Positions 43,129 to 55,326 of a DNA stretch of 64,000 bases are shown here, piece after piece. The translations under genes and the position numbers were made by a program. The notes under the pieces were generated by a model that did not search any database, had not been told where the DNA came from, and worked only from the letters and a program-made list of their open reading frames with translations. Numbering within the stretch: position 1 is the first letter of the stretch; each line of letters begins with the position of its first letter. The DNA is from an uncultured Ruminococcus sp. GTDB lineage: Bacteria; Bacillota; Clostridia; Oscillospirales; Ruminococcaceae. The stretch spans positions 100,831 through 164,830 of the forward strand of contig CANQVA010000005.1 in assembly GCA_947627175.1 (NCBI GenBank), in the 5' to 3' direction.

Positions 43129-44124
43129 ATGAAAAATTACAACAACAAAAGCAACCCTGAATTTCTTAATAATTATCTTGTCCACCTGAAAGTAATAAAA
43201 ATGCTTTCAGAGCGTACAATTCAGGAATATTATTTTGACTTACGTCTTTTTTTAAAATATATACATAAAAATAATATTGATTCTGAAAATGAAATTGAAG
43301 AAACAGACATAAGCAATATGAGCATAGACGAAGTAAAGAAAATTTCAGTCACGGATATATATAACTTCCTGTTCTATGCATCGGACGAAAGAAAAAATGA
43401 AAAGCGTTCACGCTCCCGAAAAGTATCATCTTTGCGGAGTTTTTTCAATTATCTCACAAAGGTTGAACATATTATTGAATATGACCCCACAAGAGATATT
43501 GACGTTCCGTCGCCTAAAATGGCACTGCCGAAATTTCTGTCATTGAATGAAAGTATGCGACTTCTTGAAGCGTCAGATAACAGCGATTCAAAACGTGACT
43601 ACTGTATAATTACTCTTTTATTGAATTGCGGTATGCGTCTGAGTGAACTTATTGGAATAAACGTCAGTGATGTTGATTTCTATGAAAACCGCATACGCAT
43701 TCTCGGCAAAGGCAATAAAGAAAGAATTGTATATCTGAATAACGCCTGTGTTGATGCACTGAAAAATTATCTTGAAATAAGAAAAAGAAATATGAAAGCA
43801 GTCGATGAACCGGCTCTATTTATAAGCAACCGCAACAGCCGTATATCAAAACGCCGTGTTCAGCAGATTGTTGAAAATACCATTAAAAACGCTGAACTTG
43901 ACGGAAAAGGTTACACTACACACAAACTCCGCCATACAGCTGCAACTCTTATGTATCAATACGGCGGGGCTGATATTCTTACCCTTAAGGAATTACTCGG
44001 TCATTCAAGTATTTCCACAACTGAAATATATACTCATCTGAATAATGAACAAGTGCGGAGTGCCATTGAAAGCAATCCCCTTGCAGATGTTAATTTCAGC
44101 AAAAAAAAGTCCGGAGAAAAATAA
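43129..44124 (+). CDS. XerC/D-type tyrosine recombinase
   Basis: This 331-residue site-specific recombinase has an N-terminal SAM-like DNA-binding domain (about 10-125). Its catalytic domain shows GMRLSELIG (first Arg), THKLRHTAATL (His-x-x-Arg), LGHSSISTTEIYTH (His and nucleophile Tyr) in order. The ATG at 43129 follows GAGGTG by seven bases; a GTG three codons earlier lies within that site and is less likely. Its length and motifs fit chromosome-dimer-type Xer enzymes more than large phage integrases. A role in moving the neighbouring lysis cassette is possible but unsupported. Confidence 0.88.
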   Translation: MKNYNNKSNPEFLNNYLVHLKVIKMLSERTIQEYYFDLRLFLKYIHKNNIDSENEIEETDISNMSIDEVKKISVTDIYNFLFYASDERKNEKRSRSRKVSSLRSFFNYLTKVEHIIEYDPTRDIDVPSPKMALPKFLSLNESMRLLEASDNSDSKRDYCIITLLLNCGMRLSELIGINVSDVDFYENRIRILGKGNKERIVYLNNACVDALKNYLEIRKRNMKAVDEPALFISNRNSRISKRRVQQIVENTIKNAELDGKGYTTHKLRHTAATLMYQYGGADILTLKELLGHSSISTTEIYTHLNNEQVRSAIESNPLADVNFSKKKSGEK

Positions 44125-44140
44125 ATCTCCGGATTTTGCT
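44103..44140. terminator. Terminator between recombinase and copA (convergent)
   Basis: TCCGGAG and CTCCGGA form a stem that includes the last codons and stop of the recombinase gene. T-rich sequence follows on the plus side and A-rich sequence precedes, so it probably serves both converging genes. Confidence 0.85.
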
Positions 44141-44142
44141 TT

Positions 44143-46620
44143 TTAGTAAATTTTTTTCACTTTATAGCCTGCACTTTCGACAGCTTTTTTCATTGACTGA
44201 ATGTCTGCTGTACCGACTGATTCAATTACGGCTTTCCTCTGCTCATGGCTTATTTCTTTTACTGATATTCCGTCTATTTCTTCCAATGCTTTTCTGACGT
44301 GTGATTCACAATTATTGCACATCATGCCTTTTATTTTTATAGTTAAAATATTACCGTCGTTTTCCTTGTTTTCTGTCGTTCTGTTTCCGTGCATTTTTAC
44401 GAAATTAAGCCTTAACGCATTAGTTACAACACAGAAACTTGACAAACTCATTGCTGCCGCTCCGAACATGGGATTCAATTGCCAACCGAAAAGCCCTATA
44501 TATACACCTGCCGCAAGAGGTATGCCTATTACATTATATATAAAAGCCCAGAATAAGTTTTCATGTATATTTTTCAAAGTCGCACGGCTTAATTTTATAG
44601 CTGACGGAACGTCACTCAGACGGCTTTTCATAAGAACTACATCTGCCGCATCAATTGCAACATCTGTGCCTGCTCCTATTGCTATACCAATATCGGCACT
44701 TGTAAGTGCGGGGGCATCGTTTATACCATCGCCCACCATTGCAACTTTACCCTTGCTTTTAAGATTGCGGATTACATTTTCTTTTCCGTCGGGTAAAACT
44801 CCCGCTATAACTTCATCAACACCTGCTTGTCTGCCTATTGCCCTCGCTGTGCGTTCGTTATCACCTGTAAGCATTACAACGTGTATGCCCATATTCTGCA
44901 ATTCTTTAACGGCTTTCGGGCTGTCCTCTTTTATAACATCTGCAACGGCTATAATTCCGATAAGTCTGTTTCCCTCCGCAAAGAATAACGGTGTTTTTCC
45001 GTTCTCTGAAAGTTTTTCGGAATATTCTTTCATTGAATCGGGTATATCTGCAATAGTATTTATGAAATTATAATTTCCTCCCGAAATCTGAATATTATCT
45101 TTTACAGCTTTAAGACCATTTCCCGAAAGTGCCTGAAACTCTGTCACTTCTTCGGCGGATATATTTTTTTCTTCCGCTTCAGATAAAATTGCTTTTGCAA
45201 GTGGGTGTTCGCTTTTTATTTCAAGGGAATAAGCAATTGAAAGTAAATGACTTTCGGTTATTCCCTCTGATGTGATAATATCTGTTACTTCAGGTTTTCC
45301 CGACGTTATTGTACCTGTTTTATCAAGAGCGACAATATTAGTTTTCCCTGTTTCTTCAAGAGATACTGCCGTCTTGAATAATATGCCGTTTTTTGCACCA
45401 ACGCCATTACCAACCATAATAGCAACCGGAGTAGCAAGCCCCAACGCACATGGGCAACTTATTACAAGTACTGAAATTGCTCTTGCAAGAGAATAGCCCA
45501 CTGTCTGACCGACAATAACCCACACTATAAAAGTAATTATTGCAATGCATATTACAGCAGGCACGAATACACCTGAAACTTTATCAGCGACTTTTGCAAT
45601 GGGTGCTTTTGTAGCTGATGCATCACTGACCATTTGTATTATTTGTGAAAGAGTTGTATCTTCTCCTACTCTCGTAGCCTTACATTTTATAAATCCTGAC
45701 TGATTAAGTGTAGCAGCTGAAACGCTGTCACCTGTTTTTTTATCAACGGGAATGCTTTCGCCTGTAAGTGCCGATTCATTTACAGCACTTTCCCCTTCTA
45801 TGATTATTCCGTCAACGGCGATATTTTCACCCGGACGAACTACGAATATATCGCCTTTTTTCACCTGTTCGGCAGGAATAATTTTTTCTTTTCCGTCCTC
45901 TATTATTACGGCGGTTTTCGGTGCAAGTTTCATCAGACTGCGGAGTGCATCTGTAGTTTTTCCCTTTGAACGTGATTCAAGCATTTTTCCGACAGTAATA
46001 AGAGTTAAAATTGTAGCCGCCGACTCAAAATAAAATTCATGCATATAATGCATCGTTTCAAGCCCTTTTAATTGTGCATCGGTCATTGCAAGTAACGCCC
46101 ACACGCTATATATAAAAGATGTTCCCGAACCGAGTGCAACAAGCGTGTCCATATTTGGAGAACGCCGGAACAGGCTTTTGAATCCGCTTATAAAAAACTT
46201 CTGATTTATCACCATTATTATTACTGAAAGCAACATCTGTATAATACCGAGCATTATATAATTTCCGTCCATGAAAGACAGTAAAGGAAATCCCCACATA
46301 CTGTAACCCATTGATATATACATCAGTACAATAAGAAAACCTATTGAAGCGATAAGTCTTTTTTTAAGAACAGGTGTTTCACGGTCTTTCAGCATATCTT
46401 CATTATCAGCTGTTTCGCTTTTGCCTTTAAGTGATATTCCGTAACCGGCATTTTGGACTGCTGTAATTATTTCACTGTCAGGTGCGTTTCCCTCAACTCC
46501 CATAGAGTTAGTCAGCAGACTAACAGAACAGGAAGTAACACCTTTAACGGCAGAAACCGCTTTTTCTACTCTTGCTGAGCAGGCGGCACAGCTCATTCCC
46601 GTAACGTTATATTGTTTCAT
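44143..46620 (-). CDS. copA: CopA-type copper-exporting P1B ATPase with N- and C-terminal HMA domains
   Basis: This integral membrane Cu(I) exporter is 825 aa. An N-terminal metal-binding domain has GMSCAACSARVEK. Eight membrane helices carry the CPC motif (ISCPCALGLATPVA, about 393). The cytosolic core has TGES, DKTGTITSGKP (phosphorylated Asp about 430), SEHPLAKA and GDGINDAPAL. A second HMA domain, GMMCNNCESHVRKAL, sits at the C-terminus (about 755-825), an uncommon place for it. AGGAGG precedes the ATG. No CsoR or CopZ gene adjoins; the C-terminal HMA may replace CopZ. Confidence 0.94.
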   Translation of the reverse strand: MKQYNVTGMSCAACSARVEKAVSAVKGVTSCSVSLLTNSMGVEGNAPDSEIITAVQNAGYGISLKGKSETADNEDMLKDRETPVLKKRLIASIGFLIVLMYISMGYSMWGFPLLSFMDGNYIMLGIIQMLLSVIIMVINQKFFISGFKSLFRRSPNMDTLVALGSGTSFIYSVWALLAMTDAQLKGLETMHYMHEFYFESAATILTLITVGKMLESRSKGKTTDALRSLMKLAPKTAVIIEDGKEKIIPAEQVKKGDIFVVRPGENIAVDGIIIEGESAVNESALTGESIPVDKKTGDSVSAATLNQSGFIKCKATRVGEDTTLSQIIQMVSDASATKAPIAKVADKVSGVFVPAVICIAIITFIVWVIVGQTVGYSLARAISVLVISCPCALGLATPVAIMVGNGVGAKNGILFKTAVSLEETGKTNIVALDKTGTITSGKPEVTDIITSEGITESHLLSIAYSLEIKSEHPLAKAILSEAEEKNISAEEVTEFQALSGNGLKAVKDNIQISGGNYNFINTIADIPDSMKEYSEKLSENGKTPLFFAEGNRLIGIIAVADVIKEDSPKAVKELQNMGIHVVMLTGDNERTARAIGRQAGVDEVIAGVLPDGKENVIRNLKSKGKVAMVGDGINDAPALTSADIGIAIGAGTDVAIDAADVVLMKSRLSDVPSAIKLSRATLKNIHENLFWAFIYNVIGIPLAAGVYIGLFGWQLNPMFGAAAMSLSSFCVVTNALRLNFVKMHGNRTTENKENDGNILTIKIKGMMCNNCESHVRKALEEIDGISVKEISHEQRKAVIESVGTADIQSMKKAVESAGYKVKKIY

Positions 46621-46728
46621 TAATATTCCTCCTTTTTATTTTATATATATTTATTATAACACTGAAAGCAGGTAAAAACACATTTGTTGCATATAGCTGA
46701 CAAAAAAATAACAAAGTCTGCAAAAAAT

Positions 46729-46759
46729 AACGGAGAGTGCCTGCTCCCCGTATTTTTTT
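46729..46759 (-). terminator. Terminator of the ligA operon
   Basis: On the minus-strand RNA ACGGGGAG and CTCTCCGT pair over eight positions with one G-U, followed by TATTTTTT. The hairpin arms are at 46744-46751 and 46730-46737. Confidence 0.8.
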
Positions 46760-47189
46760 AAATAAACAAATCATTGAATATATTTTCAACCGCACTATAA
46801 TTTTTCATTCTATAAAAATATTCATTATTGATGATTACATAATTGCCCATAAACAAAGCTTTAAATTCAGTTTTATCTTCATATCGTATAATGAAACATA
46901 CAGAAGTACCACTTAAAAGATCATTATCACATGGAAAAACCTCTAATGATTTTATAAAGCTTATGTAATAATCATATTTTTCACGTTCAACATTGAACCT
47001 GGTTTCACTACTGGGAGTAAATTGTATAATCTGAATTTGTTCAATTTGGTCTTTTGTTTGTGTAATATTATTAATACTGTCATGCCATTGGTTCATATTG
47101 TGATTGTTCTCCAACAATATACCAAACACAAGTATTACAACCAACAAGATTATACCATATGATATAATTTTAATCTTTTTGTTTTTCAT
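46758..47189 (-). CDS. Unknown small protein with one N-terminal membrane helix
   Basis: I do not recognise this 143-residue protein. Residues 7-26 form a membrane helix after a Lys-rich N-terminus (MKNKKIKII). The rest (about 30-143) is an exterior domain with alternating beta strands (CFIIRYEDKTEFKALFMGNYVIIN). AAGGAT lies inside the preceding gene, seven bases before the ATG, and the two genes overlap by 20 bases. It is the last gene of the ligA operon. Confidence 0.7.
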   Translation of the reverse strand: MKNKKIKIISYGIILLVVILVFGILLENNHNMNQWHDSINNITQTKDQIEQIQIIQFTPSSETRFNVEREKYDYYISFIKSLEVFPCDNDLLSGTSVCFIIRYEDKTEFKALFMGNYVIINNEYFYRMKNYSAVENIFNDLFI

Positions 47190-47544
47190 TCAAATCCTTC
47201 AAAACATTCTCCCAGTCTTTTTCTTTGAAACCAACAAGCACGGTATTATCAGTTATAATAATTGGTCTTTTAACAAGCATACCGTCCGTTGCAAGAAGTT
47301 CAAGCTGTTCTTCCTCACTCATGTCTACCAGCTTGTCTTTAAGATTCATTGACCTGTAGATAAGTCCGCTGGTATTGAAAAACTTCTTTAACGGAAGACT
47401 GCTTTTACAGTGCCATTCTTTCAGTTCGTCATAAGTGGGATTATTTTCCTTTATGTCTCTTGTTTCGTATTCAATACCGTTGGCACCAAGCCATTTCTGA
47501 GCCTTTTTACACGTCGAACACTTCGGATAACATACATACAACAT
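47170..47544 (-). CDS. ArsC/Spx-family thioredoxin-fold protein
   Basis: This 124-residue protein has the family N-terminus YVCYPKCSTCKKAQKWL, with a C-x-x-C pair (Cys9/Cys12). RDIKENNPTYDEL and LVKRPIIITDNTVLVGFKE, family landmarks, follow. Members are arsenate-reductase-like enzymes or Spx-type regulators. The RxxRPI-like context (KRPI) with an intact CxxC fits the YffB/ArsC-like reductase group more than Spx, which would interact with RNA polymerase. No ars genes are adjacent. GGAGG precedes the ATG. Confidence 0.85.
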   Translation of the reverse strand: MLYVCYPKCSTCKKAQKWLGANGIEYETRDIKENNPTYDELKEWHCKSSLPLKKFFNTSGLIYRSMNLKDKLVDMSEEEQLELLATDGMLVKRPIIITDNTVLVGFKEKDWENVLKDLNEKQKD

Positions 47545-47561
47545 TATAATTTTCCTCCTTT

Positions 47562-50421
<2,860 letters not shown>

Positions 50422-51348
50422 ATGAGTAAAATTAAAGCGGCAGCGATTGTTCTTGCTGTTATTCTTTCATGTCTGGCAGGTTTTCTTCTTATTGCATATT
50501 ATGCAATGCCTGACAGCAATTCAAAAAATATGAATAATACAGAGGTTTTCAGTTTTGAAAATCAAATGCTCGCAAACAACGCTCCGGCTGACTACAGCAC
50601 AGACAATATGACAGCAGTAAACATGGCAGAATCCCTCACAGCAGAAGAAGCAGCATTCAATTCATACAACGTTAATACGGTATACACAATGCCTGAAACG
50701 TGCGTTGAATCACCAATTGTTACAACAGTTCCGGAAGAATCAGTTTCATATTTTGCAGAAGAAGTTGATGCAACTGCAATGATAGCAGAAACACCCGTTG
50801 TTACAGAATTGGCTTTTGTTGAAACTGTTCCGCAGACAACAACTACAGTTGCAGTAATTCCTGAAACAGTTACAGAACCAATTGTTGAAACAACTGTTGT
50901 AACTGAAACTTTTGAAGTTCCTGAAGAATGGTTCAATGGTGGAGAGACTTACTATGAAGAACCGGTTTATTATGAAGAATATGCAGAACCGGTTGATACA
51001 TACGTTGCCCCCGTTTCATATGTTTCTGACAGTGATTTCATTCTTTTATGTAATGCAGTAGCACATGAGGCAGGCTCAAATTGGATTGATATTTACAGTA
51101 AGGCTAATGTTGTTGAAGTTATAATGAACAGGGTAAACAGTCCGCTTTATCCGAATACAGTTTATGAGGTACTTTCACAGCCTTATCAGTTTGAGGGTTC
51201 AGAAACATATATAAATATGTCATCATATTCATATGAAGTAACTGACAGCGTAATAGCTGCTGTAAACCTCTATTTCAATGAACCGTATTCATTCATGAAT
51301 GGTTATTTCTCATTCTATGGCGACGGATACCAGAACTATTTTAGTTAA
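50422..51348 (+). CDS. SleB/CwlJ-type cell-wall hydrolase with Thr-rich linker
   Basis: This 308-residue exported protein has an N-terminal membrane/signal helix (about 6-28), then a long Thr/Glu/Pro-rich linker (about 35-205, VVTTVPEE-like units). The C-terminal Hydrolase_2 domain (about 208-308) starts DFILLCNAVAHEAGS, with the catalytic-type Glu in HEAG, and continues MNRVNSPLYPNTVYEVL and QPYQFEGS. It ends with YGDGYQNYFS, the short variant of the family. Related enzymes cut peptidoglycan glycan strands in spore germination or vegetative growth. Confidence 0.88.
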   Translation: MSKIKAAAIVLAVILSCLAGFLLIAYYAMPDSNSKNMNNTEVFSFENQMLANNAPADYSTDNMTAVNMAESLTAEEAAFNSYNVNTVYTMPETCVESPIVTTVPEESVSYFAEEVDATAMIAETPVVTELAFVETVPQTTTTVAVIPETVTEPIVETTVVTETFEVPEEWFNGGETYYEEPVYYEEYAEPVDTYVAPVSYVSDSDFILLCNAVAHEAGSNWIDIYSKANVVEVIMNRVNSPLYPNTVYEVLSQPYQFEGSETYINMSSYSYEVTDSVIAAVNLYFNEPYSFMNGYFSFYGDGYQNYFS

Positions 51349-51375
51349 TAAAAATTGTACATACGAATTATTAAA

Positions 51376-51410
51376 GGGAGTAACGCTTTTATGATGTTAC
51401 TCTCTTTTTT
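51376..51410 (+). terminator. Terminator of the SleB-like gene
   Basis: GAGTAAC (51378-51384) pairs with GTTACTC (51396-51402) and a T-run follows (51405-51410), 30 bases after the stop codon. Confidence 0.85.
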
Positions 51411-51454
51411 GTTTACAAAATAGTCACAGTACATATACATATTAGTAACTAATA

Positions 51455-51483
51455 TTGCAATAAATAGCAGTTTATGGTATAAT
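51455..51483 (+). promoter_or_regulatory. Promoter of the FHA-FtsW-PBP operon
   Basis: TTGCAA (51455-51460), a 17-base spacer and TATAAT (51478-51483) lie about 48 bases before the FHA gene. Confidence 0.75.
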
Positions 51484-51531
51484 AATGTATAGTTCGCAAA
51501 GAACAGTATTTTAACGCTATGGAGGTGTTTT

Positions 51532-51963
51532 ATGGAATTTTTTAATGATACATCCAATCTTTTCTTGTGTGCAGTTTCGGCTGCTGCACTTGACTTGTGC
51601 GTTCTCGTGCTTATTCTCATAGCATACAACGAAAAGAAACACGCACAACAGCACTGGAACATGATTTCAGGCTGTATGGAATTGTCCGCCCCTGATGCTT
51701 CATATCCTCTGAATTGTGACGAAATACTTATAGGCAGACACGCTTCGGCTGATATACGTCTTCCTGATTTGTCTGTTTCACGCTATCATGCAATACTTAC
51801 CGTATCAGACGGAATATGGACTATTACAGACATCGGCTCAAAATCCGGTATTTTTGTAAACGGTACACTCGTTACTGAACGTGTACTTATGGAAAACGAC
51901 GTAATAAATCTTGGCAACAAACGACTTGTTTTCAGACGCAGGAGGAATAATAATGTACATTAA
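51532..51963 (+). CDS. Membrane-anchored FHA protein of the cell-wall operon
   Basis: This 143-residue protein has one N-terminal membrane helix (about 10-33) and a cytoplasmic FHA domain (about 60-137; EILIGRHASADIRLPD, SVSRYHAILT, SKSGIFVNG). FHA domains read phospho-threonine. The next two genes encode an FtsW/RodA protein and a class B PBP, the arrangement known from actinobacterial fhaB-rodA-pbpA clusters, where FHA proteins link kinase signalling to wall synthesis. GGAGGTG precedes the ATG. Confidence 0.9.
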   Translation: MEFFNDTSNLFLCAVSAAALDLCVLVLILIAYNEKKHAQQHWNMISGCMELSAPDASYPLNCDEILIGRHASADIRLPDLSVSRYHAILTVSDGIWTITDIGSKSGIFVNGTLVTERVLMENDVINLGNKRLVFRRRRNNNVH

Positions 51964-53242
51964 CGTATTTCTCTACACAATATCATGTATTTTCGTTCTT
52001 CTCTCTCACTCGGCTATGCTCCTCAATGTCTACTTCAACGGCAGTTCGGAAAGCACGGCAAACGTCATAATTCTCGCCGTTGCTGTTCTCGGGCTTGATT
52101 TTGCATACTTTATAATAATGCTTATGTTCAAACAAAGAACTTATGCTATTGATTTTTTGTTGATACTGATTCTTAATATGAGTGTGATTTTCCAATCATG
52201 TTTCGGCGGTGTGCATCTTTCAGTAAAACATTATATAACTTGTATAGTTTCACTTGTGGCGTGTAAGTTGGGATATATGATATGTAAAAACCACAAATGG
52301 CTACAAATGCAGAAAAAATATATATACCTTGCAATAGGTATACTTATTTTAGCTATACTGACACTTACGGGTTCAAGAAGTATGTGGATAAATATAGGTT
52401 CTATTTCAATTCAGCCGTCAGAATTTATAAAGCCTCTTTTTGTGCTTGCCTGTGCAACGTCAGTCGCAGAACAGCAGAAGAAACATAAATTTTTATGGTT
52501 TTATGTTGTATACGAAAATTTCGCCCTTTATGGACTTACTGCTGTAATATGTCTTTTGCAGTGGTGGTGTAGCGACCTCGGAAGCCTGCCGACGTTTGTC
52601 GGAATTTTCATATGCGGATTCTTTTTAAGAATATGCTATCCGAAAGCAAAATTTTCAAAAAAGACACTTATTTCAGCAGGAGTAATTTTACTGATAGTTG
52701 CATTGATTGCATTAAGATTCGCCCCCGACTACGTTCAGGAACGCTTACACGCTGATATATGGAACGACAAAACGGGAAACGGTTATCAGCAGTCACACGC
52801 ACTTATAGCTATAGCTGACGGCGGTTGGTTCGGAAAAGGCCCCGGCAATGGTAGTCTGTGCAATATATTCGCCCATGAAAATGACATTGTATTTGCTACT
52901 ATAAGTGAAGAATGGGGCTTACTGTTTGCACTTATGGTAATACTTGCGATATTGATTATGATTGCAGTTCCGCTTATAAATCCCCCCCGTTCATATTATC
53001 ATTCAACAATGTCAGCAGGAGTATGTGCCTATTTTATAATGCAGATGACGCTTAATATTTTCGGTTCATGTAATATGATACCGTTTACAGGTGTAACTAT
53101 TCCCCTTATATCAGCCGGAGGAAGTTCAATGGCAACAAGCGGTTTTATGGTGGGAATGCTTATAGCCGCACAGTCACCCGAATTTAAAAACCCTGACGGC
53201 AGACAATACAGAAATGCCCCTGTAAGGAGGCGGACAGCATGA
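51953..53242 (+). CDS. FtsW/RodA/SpoVE family peptidoglycan glycosyltransferase
   Basis: This 429-residue SEDS protein has ten or so membrane helices and polymerises glycan strands from lipid II. Family motifs include SISIQPSEFIKPLFV, WWCSDLGSLPTF, the acidic loop Asp in that stretch, and IPFTGVTIPLISAGGSSM. The ATG at 51953 follows GGAGG and overlaps the end of the FHA gene; a start 14 codons earlier would lack a site. The stop overlaps the PBP start (ATGA), so the polymerase and its transpeptidase partner are co-translated. Confidence 0.92.
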   Translation: MYINVFLYTISCIFVLLSHSAMLLNVYFNGSSESTANVIILAVAVLGLDFAYFIIMLMFKQRTYAIDFLLILILNMSVIFQSCFGGVHLSVKHYITCIVSLVACKLGYMICKNHKWLQMQKKYIYLAIGILILAILTLTGSRSMWINIGSISIQPSEFIKPLFVLACATSVAEQQKKHKFLWFYVVYENFALYGLTAVICLLQWWCSDLGSLPTFVGIFICGFFLRICYPKAKFSKKTLISAGVILLIVALIALRFAPDYVQERLHADIWNDKTGNGYQQSHALIAIADGGWFGKGPGNGSLCNIFAHENDIVFATISEEWGLLFALMVILAILIMIAVPLINPPRSYYHSTMSAGVCAYFIMQMTLNIFGSCNMIPFTGVTIPLISAGGSSMATSGFMVGMLIAAQSPEFKNPDGRQYRNAPVRRRTA

Positions 53243-54597
53243 AAAGTATAAAACGTTCACAATATATTATAAGTCTGTTTATAATACTATTTATTGCAGG
53301 AATGGCTGTTCTTGTAATAAAAATCAGGACGGAAGCAGAATTTTATATGATGAACTCAGATGAGCAAGTTCTCGGCATGGTTTACGACAGAAACGGCGGT
53401 GTGCTTTTTGACGGTACGGGCAAAGGACAGTATGAGGACAATTTTTTTGTTGATGTCGGTAATCTTATAGGCGACAACAAAGGACAGATGACAAATACAC
53501 TCGTTGCACAAAATCTAAAAAAACTTAACAATTACAGTTTTTCGTCGGGTACTGTTGATGACGGAAAATCCGCTATTTATACTACTCTTGACCATAATGC
53601 AAACCGTGCTGTTTATAATTCTTACGGTTGGCAGGAAGGCTGTGCCGTGGCATATAATTATAAAACGGGTGAAATACTTGTCTGTACAAGTCTTCCGTCT
53701 ATTGATGTTACAAAGGGTTATGACGGTATTGAATACTTTGAAAGCGGTACTCTTATTTCAAAAAATATGTACCGAACAGTCCCCGGCTCTACTCAAAAAG
53801 TATCAACAGTAGTTTCTGCACTCGAAATAATGGGAACAGACAAACTTTTTTCAAAATCCTATAATTGTTCAGGTCATTACACAAATTTAAACGGCGATGT
53901 TATTGACTGTCATAACTGGAGCGGACACGGCGACCAGAATATTCAGCAGGCACTCGAAAACAGTTGTAATCCGTTTTTTGCACAGCTTGTTGAAGATAAT
54001 AACGATTTACCGCTTGAAGATATTATAAAACAATATAGAAAAATGGGTTATGCCGTAAATGATGATGAACTTGAATACATAGATATTGACGGCATACAAT
54101 GTGAAAAAGCATCAACTACTCTTATTGACTCCCATGAATTCAGAACACAGTGGGGTTGTATCGGTCAGGGCGATACAATGGTTAGTCCTGTTCAGCTTAT
54201 GATGTGGCAGAGTGCCATTGCAAACGGCACAGGCAAAATGACAATGCCGCATTTGATTGACCATGTAACAGACATAAACGGCAATATTACAGATACAGCT
54301 GAAACTAAATTCAGCAAACAAATTTTTTCCTCTGATACTGCTAACACAATTCGTCAGATGCTCCTTACAAACGGTGCAAATCATTATGTTTATTCAATAA
54401 GCGGTTACACTGTCGGCGTTAAAAGCGGTACTGCACAAGTAGACGAAGGTGCAAAGGAAAATTCTCTCCTTGTCGGATTCGTTGACGACCCGAACAAACC
54501 AATTGCTTTCTGTATACTGATTGAAGATAAAAATTCAGGCTACCTTACTACCGAACAAGTCGCAAAGATTATGCTTGATTCAATTAACCTGAATTAA
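53239..54597 (+). CDS. Class B penicillin-binding protein (PbpA-like transpeptidase)
   Basis: This 452-residue protein has an N-terminal membrane helix (about 9-28) and a short dimerisation-like region. The transpeptidase domain (about 125-450) has S-x-x-K in PGSTQKVST, SxN in ENSCNPFF and KSGTAQ in place of KTG. All catalytic elements are present. It lacks a PASTA tail. It is the natural cross-linking partner of the SEDS protein encoded just upstream. Short PBPs of this kind are typical of PbpA or SpoVD-related groups; which one is not certain. Confidence 0.92.
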   Translation: MKSIKRSQYIISLFIILFIAGMAVLVIKIRTEAEFYMMNSDEQVLGMVYDRNGGVLFDGTGKGQYEDNFFVDVGNLIGDNKGQMTNTLVAQNLKKLNNYSFSSGTVDDGKSAIYTTLDHNANRAVYNSYGWQEGCAVAYNYKTGEILVCTSLPSIDVTKGYDGIEYFESGTLISKNMYRTVPGSTQKVSTVVSALEIMGTDKLFSKSYNCSGHYTNLNGDVIDCHNWSGHGDQNIQQALENSCNPFFAQLVEDNNDLPLEDIIKQYRKMGYAVNDDELEYIDIDGIQCEKASTTLIDSHEFRTQWGCIGQGDTMVSPVQLMMWQSAIANGTGKMTMPHLIDHVTDINGNITDTAETKFSKQIFSSDTANTIRQMLLTNGANHYVYSISGYTVGVKSGTAQVDEGAKENSLLVGFVDDPNKPIAFCILIEDKNSGYLTTEQVAKIMLDSINLN

Positions 54598-54663
54598 ATT
54601 GTATATAATTAACAAATATATGTCAACGCTTTATACAGATTTCACAAAATTAACAAAAATCTA

Positions 54664-54692
54664 TTGTAATATTTTGAATCTTATGTTATAAT
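54664..54692 (+). promoter_or_regulatory. hpf promoter
   Basis: TTGTAA (54664-54669), a 17-base spacer and TATAAT (54687-54692) lie 51 bases before the GTG start of hpf. Confidence 0.7.
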
Positions 54693-54743
54693 GTGACTGT
54701 AATATTTATGCCTTGATTTTTCAGGGCAAAGGAGGATAAAAAA

Positions 54744-55271
54744 GTGAAAACTACTATCACAGCTAAGAAAATGCAGATACCGCAGAATTTCTCGGAATAT
54801 GCAGAATCAAAAATCAACACAAAACTCAGCAAGTTTTTCGGCGATGAGGCTGACTCTAAAATCGTTATATCTGAACTCAAAAATCAGATTGTTCTTGAAC
54901 TTACTGTCAGATACAACAGCATTATCTTCCGTGCAGAACGCACAGCAGAAGACAAATTCGTCGCTCTTGATGACGCTATAGACAAAATCATCAGACAGAT
55001 TCGCAGAAACAAAACAAAAATTGAAAAGCGTCTTAAAGATAACGCTTTCAAAGAGGCTTTCATTGAAACCGTTCCCGAAACCGCTGACTATGAGGTTATA
55101 AAACATAAGAAATTCAAATTGCACCCTATGGATATTGATGAAGCTATACTTCAGATGAATATGCTCGGTCATAATTTCTTCATGTTTATGAATGGCAATA
55201 CAGGTGAAATAAATGTAGTGTACAAGCGTTCAGAGGGCAATTATGCCGTTCTCGAACCTGATAAAAACTAA
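54744..55271 (+). CDS. hpf: Long-form ribosome hibernation promoting factor
   Basis: This 175-residue protein inactivates and dimerises ribosomes into 100S particles in poor conditions. The N-terminal S30AE domain (about 1-100; VKTTITAKKMQIP start, KIIRQIRRNKTKIEKRL) is followed by a linker and the C-terminal dimerisation domain (about 118-172; HKKFKLHPMDIDEAI, FFMFMNGNTGEINVVYKR). The start is GTG, chosen because AAAGGAGG lies nine bases upstream and no ATG fits. It has its own promoter and terminator. Confidence 0.96.
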   Translation: MKTTITAKKMQIPQNFSEYAESKINTKLSKFFGDEADSKIVISELKNQIVLELTVRYNSIIFRAERTAEDKFVALDDAIDKIIRQIRRNKTKIEKRLKDNAFKEAFIETVPETADYEVIKHKKFKLHPMDIDEAILQMNMLGHNFFMFMNGNTGEINVVYKRSEGNYAVLEPDKN

Positions 55272-55275
55272 AATA

Positions 55276-55312
55276 CATGACCGGCGGTTCAACAGAGCCG
55301 TCGGTTTTTTGA
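55276..55312 (+). terminator. hpf terminator
   Basis: ACCGGCGG pairs with CCGTCGGT around a short loop, followed by TTTTTT, starting five bases after the stop codon. Confidence 0.88.
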
Positions 55313-55326
55313 AAGGATAGAAATTT

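Noticed and set aside
43129..44124. Considered as the integrase of a prophage covering 40-44 kb
   Set aside because: No att repeats, capsid, tail or replication genes are seen, and the motifs fit a Xer-type enzyme.
46621..46728. CopY-type operator upstream of copA
   Set aside because: ACA-N4-TGT is present but does not match the TACAnnTGTA consensus.
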